This document shows positions 33,392 through 42,151 of a DNA stretch of 64,000 nucleotides, one piece after another (within the stretch, counting starts at the first letter, position 1; each line of letters opens with the position of its first letter). The stretch covers positions 1-64,000 of the forward strand of contig VGHB01000006.1 in NCBI GenBank assembly GCA_016868355.1, written 5' to 3'. A program made the translations under genes and the position numbers. Source of the stretch: Betaproteobacteria bacterium. GTDB taxonomy: Bacteria > Pseudomonadota > Gammaproteobacteria > Burkholderiales > Burkholderiaceae_C. Below the pieces are notes generated by a model, which had not been told where the DNA came from, made no database searches, and saw only the letters and a list, made by a program, of their open reading frames with translations.

Positions 33392-35041
33392 TCAAAGCTC
33401 GATGCCGAGGTCGGCAGCGCGGTAAACGACTTCTCCGCCAACCATCGTGGCCAGGGCCCTCAAACCTTTGAGGCTTTCATCCCCAATTTCGAGTATGTCG
33501 TCTGACAAGACCACCAAGTCGGCTAACTTGCCCGGCTCCAGGGATCCCTTCGCCGCCTCCTCGAAGGTCGTGTAGGCACCATTGATCGTCATGGTTCTGA
33601 GCGCCTGTTCACGGCTAAGACCTTCGCCTGGGTTGGCGGGCCCCCACCGCAGCGTGTTTCGTGTGACGGTGAAGTAATAGCCCGGGAAATAATTCAACGG
33701 GATCGTCGACACATCGGTTCCCTGGGCCAACACAATGCCGGCGTCGATCAGCGACTTGTAGGGTTCAGTCGATTGAGCCTTTTGCCGACCGTGATAGAAC
33801 TCCTGGGTGGGGTAGTAGTAGTAGTGATGCCACATGGGTGTGACCACGCACCCCAGCCGAGCGATGCGCTCAATCTGATCAGGGCGTGGATAGATCACGT
33901 GCGCGAGCACCCAACGCTTATCACGAATTCCGTATTCGGCATCCGCTGCCTCAAGCGCTTCCAAGGCAATATCTAGCCCCTGGTCCCCCGCAGCCATGAT
34001 GCTGCCGGTGAAGCCCATCTGCGCCATGCCCATCACGATCTCAGTCAAAGATTTGACGTTTTGCTCAAGCTCGAAGTGTGGTTTCCCATCGTTGGGAATC
34101 CCCGGAACTGAATTGGCATAGGGCGTACTGATCTTCATGCGGTGGTAGCCGCCATCGGTGTAGAAGTACCCTGCTCTGTCAATGCGGAAACGATGGTCAC
34201 CCAAGGGAGTGAAGGGAGACTGCTCGCGCAGCAGATCAAGGACCTTTTGCGGCGTTCCCTGCGAGGGAATGAACCGCTGCACCGAAAGACGAAATGGGAT
34301 CTGCCCCTGTCGATGCATTCGCTGATAAAGACGGATTTCAGCAGGCGTACGCTTGGGGTCTCTGAGACTCGTGATGCCCATGGAGAGCATCTGCTTTGAT
34401 GCCCATCGCAATGCTTCTTCGCGCTGGTCATCGGTGTAGGTTTTCCAGCCCGGGTGTGCCAAGCCAATCGCCGCTCCATACAGAACACCGTCAGGCTCGC
34501 CACTTTCATCCTTGCCGATCCAGCCGAACTCAGGTTGTGGCGTATCGCGGGTGATTCCGCTGACTCGAAGCGCTTCAGAGTTCAAGTAGTGAAACTCTCC
34601 CCAAAGCACCACGGGATGATCGGGCGCCGCGGCATCCAGCTCTGCGCGTGTGGGCGGACGAAACTCACGCAACATGTGGGGGTACCAACCAGGGTTGCAT
34701 GTGATGAAGCTTCCCTTTGGAAGCCTTGCAGCGGCCGCCCTGACAGCGCGCAAGACGTCTTCCACACAATCGGGAAGCTCGACATGTGCTCCAAAGTACT
34801 GCGCCGCTGCACGATCGAAGAACTGAAAGTGCACATCGATCAGGCCGGGAATGATGGTGCGACCGCCCATTGATACCTTGCGCGTATTTTTTCCTGCAAG
34901 AGCGAGCATCTCAGCATCGCTCCCGACACCCACGATCCGATCACCACGAATGGCGATGGCCTGGGCGATGCTGAAGGCGGCGTCAACGGTGACAACCTTG
35001 GCGCCGTGAAGAATCAGGTCAGGTTCAAGTATGTGTGGCAT
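33392..35041 (-). CDS. YtcJ-like amidohydrolase with altered first metal motif, unit 3
   Basis: A 549-residue paralogue of the 19212-20972 enzyme: PDLILHGAKVVTVD, TIIPGLIDVHFQFFDRAA, AAGDQGLDIALEALEAAD, RWVLAHVIYPRPDQI, AQGTDVSTIPLN and a GSLEPGKLADLVVLSDD end. The first metal motif reads DVHFQ where the family, and its paralogue (DSHHH), have DxHxH, so one metal-binding His is replaced by Gln. It may use one metal or have lost hydrolysis. ATG at 35041 fits the domain start; the longer frame to 35185 has no supporting homology. LysR lies upstream on the same strand. Confidence 0.85.
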   Translation of the reverse strand: MPHILEPDLILHGAKVVTVDAAFSIAQAIAIRGDRIVGVGSDAEMLALAGKNTRKVSMGGRTIIPGLIDVHFQFFDRAAAQYFGAHVELPDCVEDVLRAVRAAAARLPKGSFITCNPGWYPHMLREFRPPTRAELDAAAPDHPVVLWGEFHYLNSEALRVSGITRDTPQPEFGWIGKDESGEPDGVLYGAAIGLAHPGWKTYTDDQREEALRWASKQMLSMGITSLRDPKRTPAEIRLYQRMHRQGQIPFRLSVQRFIPSQGTPQKVLDLLREQSPFTPLGDHRFRIDRAGYFYTDGGYHRMKISTPYANSVPGIPNDGKPHFELEQNVKSLTEIVMGMAQMGFTGSIMAAGDQGLDIALEALEAADAEYGIRDKRWVLAHVIYPRPDQIERIARLGCVVTPMWHHYYYYPTQEFYHGRQKAQSTEPYKSLIDAGIVLAQGTDVSTIPLNYFPGYYFTVTRNTLRWGPANPGEGLSREQALRTMTINGAYTTFEEAAKGSLEPGKLADLVVLSDDILEIGDESLKGLRALATMVGGEVVYRAADLGIEL

Positions 35042-35199
35042 TGAAGAGCAATCGTCTAAGTTCCCCGAGGCTTTTTTTGGCCCGCGAGGCTTCCAGTGGT
35101 GAAGGCCTGAGCGTAGTGCGCGATGCAAATCTGTTCGAGATCCGGACACGCACAACTTGTTGCGCCGCATGCAACCCAAGCCCAACGTCTACAGACTTG

Positions 35200-36120
35200 T
35201 CAAGCTGAGCTCAAACTGCGCCGCAAGCTGTCAAGAATCAACTGCGCGCCTGATGGCATTTGCCGTCCCAATCGCGTAATCACATCAGCTGTCGTCCCCT
35301 TCAGGATGGGGTTGTCGATGGAAACACCGACGAGCTCGCCGCTGGTGATTTGCCGCGACACCGGTAGCTCCGACATCACGGCAACGCCGAGTCCACGCAT
35401 CGCACACTCCGTCATCAGGAGTATCGAATTGGTGGTGATCAGCGGCTGCAAAGACACCTTTTCTTCGCGCTCTGCAATTTCCAGGAGACTGCGGATCCGA
35501 AAGCTCGGGCGTGTCAGGATCAGCGGGTACTTGGACAACTCAGTGAGGGACAGCGCCGATCGGCTTGCCAGCGGATGGTCCGCCCTCAGAATCGCCTTGA
35601 GCGGCTGAGGTACTGAAAGTTGAACCCTCAACCGTGGGTCTGGCGCCGGTGAGAAGACAAAGCCAATATGTGCGTGATCTTCGGTCACCATGGAAATCAC
35701 TTCAGGTGTGTTGGCCGTCGTGACTTCCAACTCCACCTTCGGATACTTCTGAGAGAAACGCTCCAAGCAAGAGAGCAATACCGTGCTGATGAAGCCCTCG
35801 CCTACAGCCAGCGAATATCGCCCTGACCTGACCCCTCTCAAGTCATCAAGTCGGGACAGCAGTACTTCCTTGTGCGCAACCCGCTCTTGGTAGTGGGCCA
35901 CCACGAGTTCCCCCGCCGGCGTCAAGCGCACTTTATGAACGCCCTTTTCCACCAAGGACTGGCGCAGATATCGCTCGAGCTGAGCGATCTGTCTGCTCAC
36001 GGAGGAGGGTGCCACGCCGAATGCGTCTGCCGCGGCCCGCATCGTGCCCAAGCGGGCCGCCATGTACAGGTACTTCAGGCGCTCATCACTGAAGTCTCCA
36101 GGTATGACATCAACCTTCAT
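35200..36120 (-). CDS. LysR-family transcriptional regulator of the island
   Basis: A 306-residue LysR protein. The N-terminal winged helix (RLKYLYMAARLGTMRAAADAFGVAPSSVSRQIAQLERYL) is followed by the periplasmic-binding-like effector domain (RYSLAVGEGFISTVLL, VELEVTTANTPEVISMV). It is the only regulator seen in the island. It lies divergent to unit 4 and upstream of the amidohydrolase and FAH pair, so control of units 3 and 4, and perhaps of the 24.3-24.6 kb region, is likely. The ATG at 36120 follows a GAGG stretch; the longer frame to 36213 is not supported. Confidence 0.92.
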   Translation of the reverse strand: MKVDVIPGDFSDERLKYLYMAARLGTMRAAADAFGVAPSSVSRQIAQLERYLRQSLVEKGVHKVRLTPAGELVVAHYQERVAHKEVLLSRLDDLRGVRSGRYSLAVGEGFISTVLLSCLERFSQKYPKVELEVTTANTPEVISMVTEDHAHIGFVFSPAPDPRLRVQLSVPQPLKAILRADHPLASRSALSLTELSKYPLILTRPSFRIRSLLEIAEREEKVSLQPLITTNSILLMTECAMRGLGVAVMSELPVSRQITSGELVGVSIDNPILKGTTADVITRLGRQMPSGAQLILDSLRRSLSSA

Positions 36121-36181
36121 GGGGGTGCCTCTATTGCGACGTGACGATTCTGCACCGGTAAAGCAACGAGTTCCAAATATC

Positions 36182-36262
36182 GTGCATTCAGCGCAACAAG
36201 TTTGGCGCCGCACCTCATTGAGCTGACCCCACCTGCGCCTGAAACTGAGGCTCCGGTCTTAA
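36182..36262 (+). repeat. Imperfect direct repeat A flanking the galK remnant
   Basis: This stretch resembles 36843-36924. Shared blocks in the same order are CGTGCA, GCAACAAGTT, CGCCG, CTCATTGAG, GAAACTGA, CTCC and TCTT-AAC. It lies in the LysR upstream region. The two copies flank the truncated galactokinase gene and suggest a duplicated control region or an old insertion footprint. Confidence 0.5.
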
Positions 36263-36351
36263 CTTCAGATTCGAAATCCGCGTGTAGGCCCGTGTCGCAC
36301 AGGCGGATGGGCAACAGCCCCGGGGCAGCCGGTCCAGGCGATTTCAGCCAG

Positions 36352-36804
36352 ATGAACCCATCGCTTCTGTCAACCACATTCCAAGAACGATTCGGGTGCA
36401 CGCCACAGGTGGCCGGCAAGGCACCGGGTCGCATCGAGTTCATAGGGAATCACACCGACTACAACGGCGGCGCCGTGCTCGGAGCTGCGATCGACCGACA
36501 TGTCTGGGTGATCGCTGCAGAGCGTCACGAGTCGGGTATCCGGTTGGCAACTTCCCAGAACGAGACGATTGTGTCAGTGCCGGAGGGCGTTTCGATACCT
36601 GTGTGCGGATCCGAATCCTGGGTGAACTACCCGCTCGGGGTTTGGCGCTCGCTGCAAGATTTCGGGCTGCCGGTTCCACTCACTTTTGATTTGCTGATCA
36701 TGTCTGACTTGCCGGCTGGCGCAGGGCTCAGCAGCAGTGCAGCTTTGGAACTCGCAGTTGCGATCGTGCTTCTGAAGCTTGGAGGGCATCCGGGGACAAG
36801 TTGA
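36352..36804 (+). pseudogene. galK: Truncated galactokinase gene (N-terminal part only)
   Basis: From ATG 36352 the frame encodes 150 residues. APGRIEFIGNHTDYNGGAV (galactokinase signature) and the ATP-binding PAGAGLSSSAALELA are followed by a stop soon after VLLKLGG. Complete GalK is about 380 residues; the last 60% including the catalytic Asp region is missing and is not found downstream. It appears to be debris caught between the LysR gene and the unit 4 operon, and it lies between two imperfect direct repeats. Confidence 0.85.
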
Positions 36805-36842
36805 ATACCCACAGTGCGCGACGATGGCCTGATCGCGGCGAC

Positions 36843-36924
36843 CCGTGCACGGTTTGCAACAAGTTCGACGCCGTATCTCATTGAGACCTTTTCGCGGTCG
36901 CCAGAAACTGACTCCATCTTGAAC
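36843..36924 (+). repeat. Imperfect direct repeat B flanking the galK remnant
   Basis: Partner of 36182-36262; see the shared blocks listed there. It lies 50-130 bases upstream of the unit 4 SDR start and so probably within its control region, where LysR would be expected to bind. In both copies the same frame would read PxLIE...PET, so an ancient coding duplication is an alternative. Confidence 0.5.
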
Positions 36925-36975
36925 AAGCGCCGCTATCCGTCGATTGCGGGCCGGCTCAAAAAAAGGAGATGGGCG

Positions 36976-37821
36976 ATGTCCTGGGGAACCGTTGCAGGCA
37001 GTACTTCAGTAGATGGCGAAATTCGCTGGAACCGGCGCAAGACCCCACCTGGCCGACGTTTGGAGGATCAAGTTGTCGTCGTTACCGGCGCCTCCAGAGG
37101 CTTTGGGCGGCTGATCGCCTTAGCGGCGGCCGAAGAAGGCGCCGACTTGGTCATCACCTACGTGAAGAACGAACAAAAAGCGCAGGATGTGGCAACTGCC
37201 ATCCGGCAGATGGGCCGGCGGTGTGAAGTCTCACAGGCTGATATTGCCAGCTTGGCAGATGTCACGCGTTTGGCCGATGAAACGTGGCGCGCCTATGGCC
37301 GCTGCGATGTTCTCATCAACAACGCTGGCGAGACGGCAGCCTCGAAGATGTCTTGGCGCGATCTTCAGGAGTCGGTGATCGATCACATCCTGGACATGGA
37401 CATCAAGGGCACGATGTTCTGCACGCATGTGTTTGGTGAGCGGATGCTTGACCGTCAGAAGGCCGGCAATATCGTCAACATCGGATCCAACGTAATCGCC
37501 ACCGGAAGCCCGCGTGCGCCGGAATATGCCGCCGCCAAGTACGGGATTCTGGGTATCACCAAGTCCTATGCCCTGGCTTTTTCACCTTATGTCAGGGTGA
37601 ATTTTGCTGCACCGGGCTATATGGATACCGAGTCCCTGAACGAGCGCAAGGACTGGACTCCAGCGCGGCGGAAGTTTGTCGTAGACAACACGCCTCTGAA
37701 GTCCATCGGAGATCCGGCCAACCTCGTGCCGGTCGTGCTGTTCCTGGCCAGTGAGGACTCTCTGCACATGACAGGCAACACGGTCACCTGCGACGGTGGC
37801 TTCAGCATGCCTGGGGCATAA
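36976..37821 (+). CDS. SDR-family oxidoreductase, first gene of unit 4
   Basis: A 281-residue classical-type SDR with an N-terminal extension of about 30 residues. VVVVTGASRGFGRLIALAA binds the cofactor, LINNAGE follows, and the catalytic set is Ser in NIGSNVIATG with Tyr and Lys in APEYAAAKYGILG. It ends MTGNTVTCDGGFSMPG. AAAAGGAG before the ATG at 36976 fixes the start. It probably oxidises a secondary alcohol. It is tightly followed (24 bases) by the FAH-family gene. Confidence 0.9.
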   Translation: MSWGTVAGSTSVDGEIRWNRRKTPPGRRLEDQVVVVTGASRGFGRLIALAAAEEGADLVITYVKNEQKAQDVATAIRQMGRRCEVSQADIASLADVTRLADETWRAYGRCDVLINNAGETAASKMSWRDLQESVIDHILDMDIKGTMFCTHVFGERMLDRQKAGNIVNIGSNVIATGSPRAPEYAAAKYGILGITKSYALAFSPYVRVNFAAPGYMDTESLNERKDWTPARRKFVVDNTPLKSIGDPANLVPVVLFLASEDSLHMTGNTVTCDGGFSMPGA

Positions 37822-37845
37822 GACTTCATTGATCAAAGGTCTGAC

Positions 37846-38922
37846 ATGAGAAAGCAACTGGCCACATTTGTGGAGCCTAATTACCAACAGGATCGCCTGG
37901 GGGTCATCGCCGGCGATTGGGTCGTGGATGCATCCCTCGCTTATGCATCCATCCTCGCTCAGCGCACAAGCGCGAATGCCTATGAGCGGGCTGCACTTGA
38001 ATTGCCCCCGGACATGCTCAAGTTCCTACAGGGCGGCGACCACTGCATGGCAGCCCTCAAGGAGGTCTTTCATCTTCTGCTCAATGTGAGCGATCCGACC
38101 GTCCTCAAGGGTGCGCGCGGTGAATGCATGGCCTTTCCGCTGAAGTCCGTCCGGTTGAAAGCTCCGGTACCCCGTCCCGGAAAGATCATCCATACGGCTG
38201 GCAACTTTCGCGAGCACGCGCGGGAAGGTAGCGAAGGAAAGTGGGCGTTTCAGATTCCACCTTGGATCTCCTTCTTGAAGTGCACCTCTTCAATCGTTGG
38301 CCACGAGGACACGATCACACACCCAAGGTTGACAGCCAAGCTCGATCACGAGATCGAAGTGGGCATCATCATCGGAAAGGCTGGCCGATATATCCCTGCA
38401 GAAAAGGCCTGGGACCACATTGCCGGGTTCACCATCTTCAATGACATCACGGCTCGAGATATCCAGGCCCGCGAAATGAAGAGCGGCCTGCTCAATCTTG
38501 GGAAGAACCTCGACACCTTCGCTCCCTTTGGACCGGTGATGACGCTTCGCGATGACATTGGGGACGCGCACAACCTCAAGATCGAACTCAGGGTCAACGG
38601 TGACCCGCGGCAGGTGTCCTCAACCTCGCACCTGTCAGTCTCTATCCCAGAAATCGTCTCGCACTGGTCGGTGATGCGGCTTGAACCGGGCGACATCATT
38701 TCGACGGGCACTGTGAGCGGCGTGGCTGCATTTCGCCCTGACCCAACAGCCTACTGGCTTAAGCCCGGCGATGTGGTGGAGTGTGAGATCGAAAACATTG
38801 GCTTGCTGCGCAACCATGTTCGTGCTGATGAACTAACGGTGGAACAACTGGCATGGCTCGCCAAGCGGGAATCCCTCTTCGCGACCGATCAGGTTGATGA
38901 ATACAAACCGCCGGCCAAATGA
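37846..38922 (+). CDS. Fumarylacetoacetate-hydrolase-family protein, unit 4
   Basis: A 358-residue FAH-family enzyme. PGKIIHTAGNFREHAREG, metal ligands in LDHEIEVGIIIGKAGRYIP and FTIFNDITARDIQ, and GDIISTGTVSGVAAFRPDPTAYWLKPGD are present. TGTVSGVA replaces the usual TGTPxGVG. It probably cleaves or decarboxylates a diketo or hydroxy-keto acid. It is distant from the unit 3 FAH protein, suggesting a different substrate rather than a simple copy. Confidence 0.88.
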   Translation: MRKQLATFVEPNYQQDRLGVIAGDWVVDASLAYASILAQRTSANAYERAALELPPDMLKFLQGGDHCMAALKEVFHLLLNVSDPTVLKGARGECMAFPLKSVRLKAPVPRPGKIIHTAGNFREHAREGSEGKWAFQIPPWISFLKCTSSIVGHEDTITHPRLTAKLDHEIEVGIIIGKAGRYIPAEKAWDHIAGFTIFNDITARDIQAREMKSGLLNLGKNLDTFAPFGPVMTLRDDIGDAHNLKIELRVNGDPRQVSSTSHLSVSIPEIVSHWSVMRLEPGDIISTGTVSGVAAFRPDPTAYWLKPGDVVECEIENIGLLRNHVRADELTVEQLAWLAKRESLFATDQVDEYKPPAK

Positions 38923-38959
38923 GCGTGGCTCAGATGGCACTACAACAGGCACATCGCAG

Positions 38960-39886
38960 ATGAGTTCGGGAATCGAACGTATTGCCGTGGTCGGCGGAGG
39001 CCTGATCGGGTCGAGCATGGCCCGACTGTTCGTTGAGAACGGTTTGAAGGTGACGATTTACGAACCGGACAAGGCTGCGCGGGGACGTCTTGATCAGACC
39101 ATGAGGGGCTGGGCGCTGGGGTCACGAGTTCCAGCCATACACGCCGAGCTCGAAGCAGCGTTGTGCGGTGCGCAATTTGTATTGGAAGCTGCTCCTGAAA
39201 GGCTTCCCCTCAAGCAGGCACTCCTGAAGGAGATGGAGATATTCCTTGCCAAGGATGTCGTCATCGCCACGGCAACGTCCTCTCTACTGGTCAGCGACAT
39301 GCAGGTGGGCATGGTGCATCCGAATCGACTGGTCGCTGCTCACCCCTTCAATCCGCCGCACTTGATTCCATTGATCGAGGTGGCGGGCAGTGAGTCCACT
39401 TCCGAGGAAGCTCTTGCAACAACATATGGCCTTTTTAAGGCCATCGGACGTAGGCCTGTTCGCTTGAAACGCGAGGCCATTGGACACATCGCCAACCGCT
39501 TGACTTCGGCGCTTTATCAGGAGGCAGTCCACATCGTGTCCTCTGGAATCGCCAGCGTGGCTGATGTTGATGATGCCGTTCGATATGGGCCTGGAATTCG
39601 CTGGGCGGTCATGGGGCCGCACATGCTTTATCACCTCGGTGCGGGCGAAGGCGGATACGCCAAATATCTAAAACACCTTGGGCCTACACAAGAGGCTCGG
39701 TGGGCGAGCCTGGGCAAGCCCCGCCTAGACGACAGTACTCGTCAGATGCTCATCGACGGCGTGAACCAAGAGGCCGCTGGTCGAGATATTGAGCAGCTCT
39801 GCGCGGATCGCGATCAGGGTCTCTTGGCGATCCTCCAAGCGCTAGCAGCGTTGAACAACGAACCATTGAATGAAGGAATCCAGTGA
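38960..39886 (+). CDS. 3-hydroxyacyl-CoA-dehydrogenase-type NAD-dependent dehydrogenase (L-carnitine/L-gulonate DH-like)
   Basis: A 308-residue protein. IAVVGGGLIGSSMARLFVENGLKVTIYEPD binds NAD, HPFNPPHLIPLIEV is the family signature, and the C-terminal YGPGIRWAVMGPHMLYHLGAGEGG resembles L-carnitine and lambda-crystallin/L-gulonate dehydrogenases. These oxidise free beta-hydroxy acids without CoA. The better start is ATG 38960; the frame from 38894 overlaps the FAH gene. Its stop shares a base with the M20 start (TGATG). Confidence 0.87.
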   Translation: MSSGIERIAVVGGGLIGSSMARLFVENGLKVTIYEPDKAARGRLDQTMRGWALGSRVPAIHAELEAALCGAQFVLEAAPERLPLKQALLKEMEIFLAKDVVIATATSSLLVSDMQVGMVHPNRLVAAHPFNPPHLIPLIEVAGSESTSEEALATTYGLFKAIGRRPVRLKREAIGHIANRLTSALYQEAVHIVSSGIASVADVDDAVRYGPGIRWAVMGPHMLYHLGAGEGGYAKYLKHLGPTQEARWASLGKPRLDDSTRQMLIDGVNQEAAGRDIEQLCADRDQGLLAILQALAALNNEPLNEGIQ

Positions 39887-41187
39887 TGTCTGCACAAGAT
39901 GAAATGAAGACGCGAATCCTTGCCGCCATTGATGAGGATCAGCTGGTTCAAGACGTTATCAACATGGTCAATGTCCAGAGCCCCACTGGCTCCGAGCAGG
40001 ACATGGGTGACTACATGGCCAACCGTTATGCCGATCTTGGACTGCAGGTCATCCGTCAGGAGGTGGAACCCGGACGCCCGAATATCTTCGGCATCCTGCG
40101 CGGCTCGGGCGGCGGTCCCATGCTGCAATTTGATGGCCATTTGGATGTCTCCTTCACCGGTAAGGAGGCCTTCATGCGCGGCGCCACCTCGGGTGTCGGC
40201 GCGCGTGTGGGTGAAGCAGATGGCCACAAGTGGATATTTGGGGCCGGCAGCTACAACATGAAGGCGGCGCACGCAGCCTATATCGCAGCCGTCTCAGCCC
40301 TGATGAAGGCAGGTGTCAAGCTCAAAGGTGACATTCTGCTGTCGGCTACGTCTGGTGAAATCGAAGCTTCTCAAGTGGACGATTTCCAAGGGGCCTACTA
40401 CCGCGGAAACGGCGCTGGCGCTGCGCATGCAGCTTCTCATGGCATCGTGCCCGACTTCGCCATCCTTGGTGAGCCCACGGGCCTGAAGCTGATGCTTGGT
40501 CACTTTGGCTCCTTCTGGAGCAAGATCACGTTGACCGGCGGCACCGTCATCCATACCGCCTACACCAGGGACCTGCCGAACAAGATTGAGCAGTTGCCTC
40601 GTGTGATCGAGCGGTTGACCGCGTTCAAGAAAGAGTTTGAAGCACGCACGGAATACAAGGGCTATCGGGGACTGGTGAACATCGCCGCTGTTCAGGGTGG
40701 GCGCCCGTGGAAGGCTTCGCGCAGCCCAGATTCGGTGAGCATCTATATCGATGTCAGGTATCCCCCGGGCTGGACGCCGCTGAAGGTCAAGGCCGCAGTG
40801 GACGAGGTCGTCTGGGAGCTGAACCGCAAGCATCCTGAACTGGGACTGGAACACCAGCCCTACTGCACCAATCCGCCCACCGAGATTGACGAAAGCGACT
40901 ATGTGGCCGAGGCCGTGTCCCGCGCCCATGCACAAACCTTCGGCATGCCAGTGGAAACACTCTACGAGCTTTGGTACTCCAACGCACCGCCACTGAACTC
41001 AATGGGCGCCAAGGCGCTGAACTACGGATCAGCAGGTAGCCGAAAGATCAAGGGACTCACGCTGTCGGATCGTGACCGTGAGTATGTGCATATCGGTGAC
41101 TTGGTCGATTGCGCCAAGGTGTATGCCCTGGCGGCACTTGACATCTGTTCCAGGAACCGCACGGAGGTGCGGCCCGATCTCTTCTGA
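39886..41187 (+). CDS. M20/ArgE-family hydrolase with altered metal ligands
   Basis: A 433-residue M20 metallopeptidase-type protein. LQFDGHLDVSF supplies the first His and catalytic Asp, ILGEPTGLKL a further acidic ligand, and EYVHIGDLVDCAK the last His. The bridging Asp of GxGxxDMKG is Asn here (GAGSYNMKA), and the DEE motif reads GEI (SATSGEIEAS), so two of the usual five dinuclear-site ligands are changed. Members cleave N-acyl amino acids, dipeptides or allantoate. Either one metal suffices here or the chemistry differs. It lies between the hydroxyacyl dehydrogenase and the deacetylase genes. Confidence 0.85.
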   Translation: MSAQDEMKTRILAAIDEDQLVQDVINMVNVQSPTGSEQDMGDYMANRYADLGLQVIRQEVEPGRPNIFGILRGSGGGPMLQFDGHLDVSFTGKEAFMRGATSGVGARVGEADGHKWIFGAGSYNMKAAHAAYIAAVSALMKAGVKLKGDILLSATSGEIEASQVDDFQGAYYRGNGAGAAHAASHGIVPDFAILGEPTGLKLMLGHFGSFWSKITLTGGTVIHTAYTRDLPNKIEQLPRVIERLTAFKKEFEARTEYKGYRGLVNIAAVQGGRPWKASRSPDSVSIYIDVRYPPGWTPLKVKAAVDEVVWELNRKHPELGLEHQPYCTNPPTEIDESDYVAEAVSRAHAQTFGMPVETLYELWYSNAPPLNSMGAKALNYGSAGSRKIKGLTLSDRDREYVHIGDLVDCAKVYALAALDICSRNRTEVRPDLF

Positions 41188-41270
41188 GTTTGCACGAGAC
41201 GCGCGCAGCCGCCGCCTGTGGTGAGCGCAAGCCTTAGTGCAAAACCACCGTCTCTGTACTCGGAGCCAAT

Positions 41271-42149
41271 ATGAAGCAGCCGCAAGATCGTTTCGACTTC
41301 TCACCCATCAACAGCCGCTCAACCATTCAGCTGCCAGGAGATGCCCGGGTGGGGGTTTATCTCGTCGTCAATGTCGAGGACTGGGACTTCAACAAGGCAG
41401 TTCCGCGCCAGTATGTGACCTCGCCTGCTGGTGTGGCCACGGTTCCTGATGTTCAGAACTGGGGTTGGCATGAGTACGGCATGCGTGTGGGCATTTGGCG
41501 CATCTTGGAGGCACTGACCCAGCGCAAGCTGTTGGCGTCTGCCCCGGTCAATGCACGGATGTGCGAGACCTATGAGCCCGTTGCGCGCGCCATGCTTGAT
41601 GCCGGATGGGAGTTCATGGGGCACGGTGTTGTGCAGGGCGCCATGCACACCGTGCCGGATCAACGGGGTGCCATCTTTCAGTCGATGGAACTTCTCAAGC
41701 GATTCACCGGCACAGCGCCCCGCGGTTGGCTTGGCCCGGGGATGCACGAAACCTACGAGACCTTGGACTATCTGGCCGAGGCCGGATTCCGCTACGTATG
41801 TGACTGGGCGATGGACGAACAGCCCTGTCGTATCCGCACCGACACGGCCGACATGGTTTCGATGCCCTACACCCTTGAGTTGAGTGATCTTCCCATGATG
41901 GTTGTGCATCACCATGAGTCTGAAGCCTGGTTGCGAAGGGTCAAAGACCACTTCGATCGGCTTTACCAGGACGGCCAACGCAACCCGCGGATGATGTCCA
42001 TGAGCATCCATCCATACATCACGGGTGTTCCTCACCGAATCAAGTACTTTGAGGCTGCCATCGACTATATCCAGAGCCATCCGAATGTTTGGATGACAAC
42101 AGGCGGCGGAATTTGTGACTGGTTCGAGTCACAAACACAGAAAGCCTAA
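41271..42149 (+). CDS. Polysaccharide-deacetylase-fold hydrolase (PuuE allantoinase-like)
   Basis: A 292-residue NodB/PuuE-fold protein: VGVYLVVNVEDWDF with the metal-binding Asp, YGMRVGIWRILEAL, WEFMGHGVVQGAMH with the His motif, RGWLGPGMHETYETLDYLAEAGF, and a C-terminal MSMSIHPYITGVPHRI with a second His. This set marks the clade including PuuE allantoinase and cyclic imidase-like enzymes that open C-N bonds in rings rather than sugars. It precedes the molybdenum hydroxylase genes by 2 bases, pointing to hydrolysis of a hydroxylated N-ring. Substrate not proven. Confidence 0.85.
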   Translation: MKQPQDRFDFSPINSRSTIQLPGDARVGVYLVVNVEDWDFNKAVPRQYVTSPAGVATVPDVQNWGWHEYGMRVGIWRILEALTQRKLLASAPVNARMCETYEPVARAMLDAGWEFMGHGVVQGAMHTVPDQRGAIFQSMELLKRFTGTAPRGWLGPGMHETYETLDYLAEAGFRYVCDWAMDEQPCRIRTDTADMVSMPYTLELSDLPMMVVHHHESEAWLRRVKDHFDRLYQDGQRNPRMMSMSIHPYITGVPHRIKYFEAAIDYIQSHPNVWMTTGGGICDWFESQTQKA

Positions 42150-42151
42150 GG

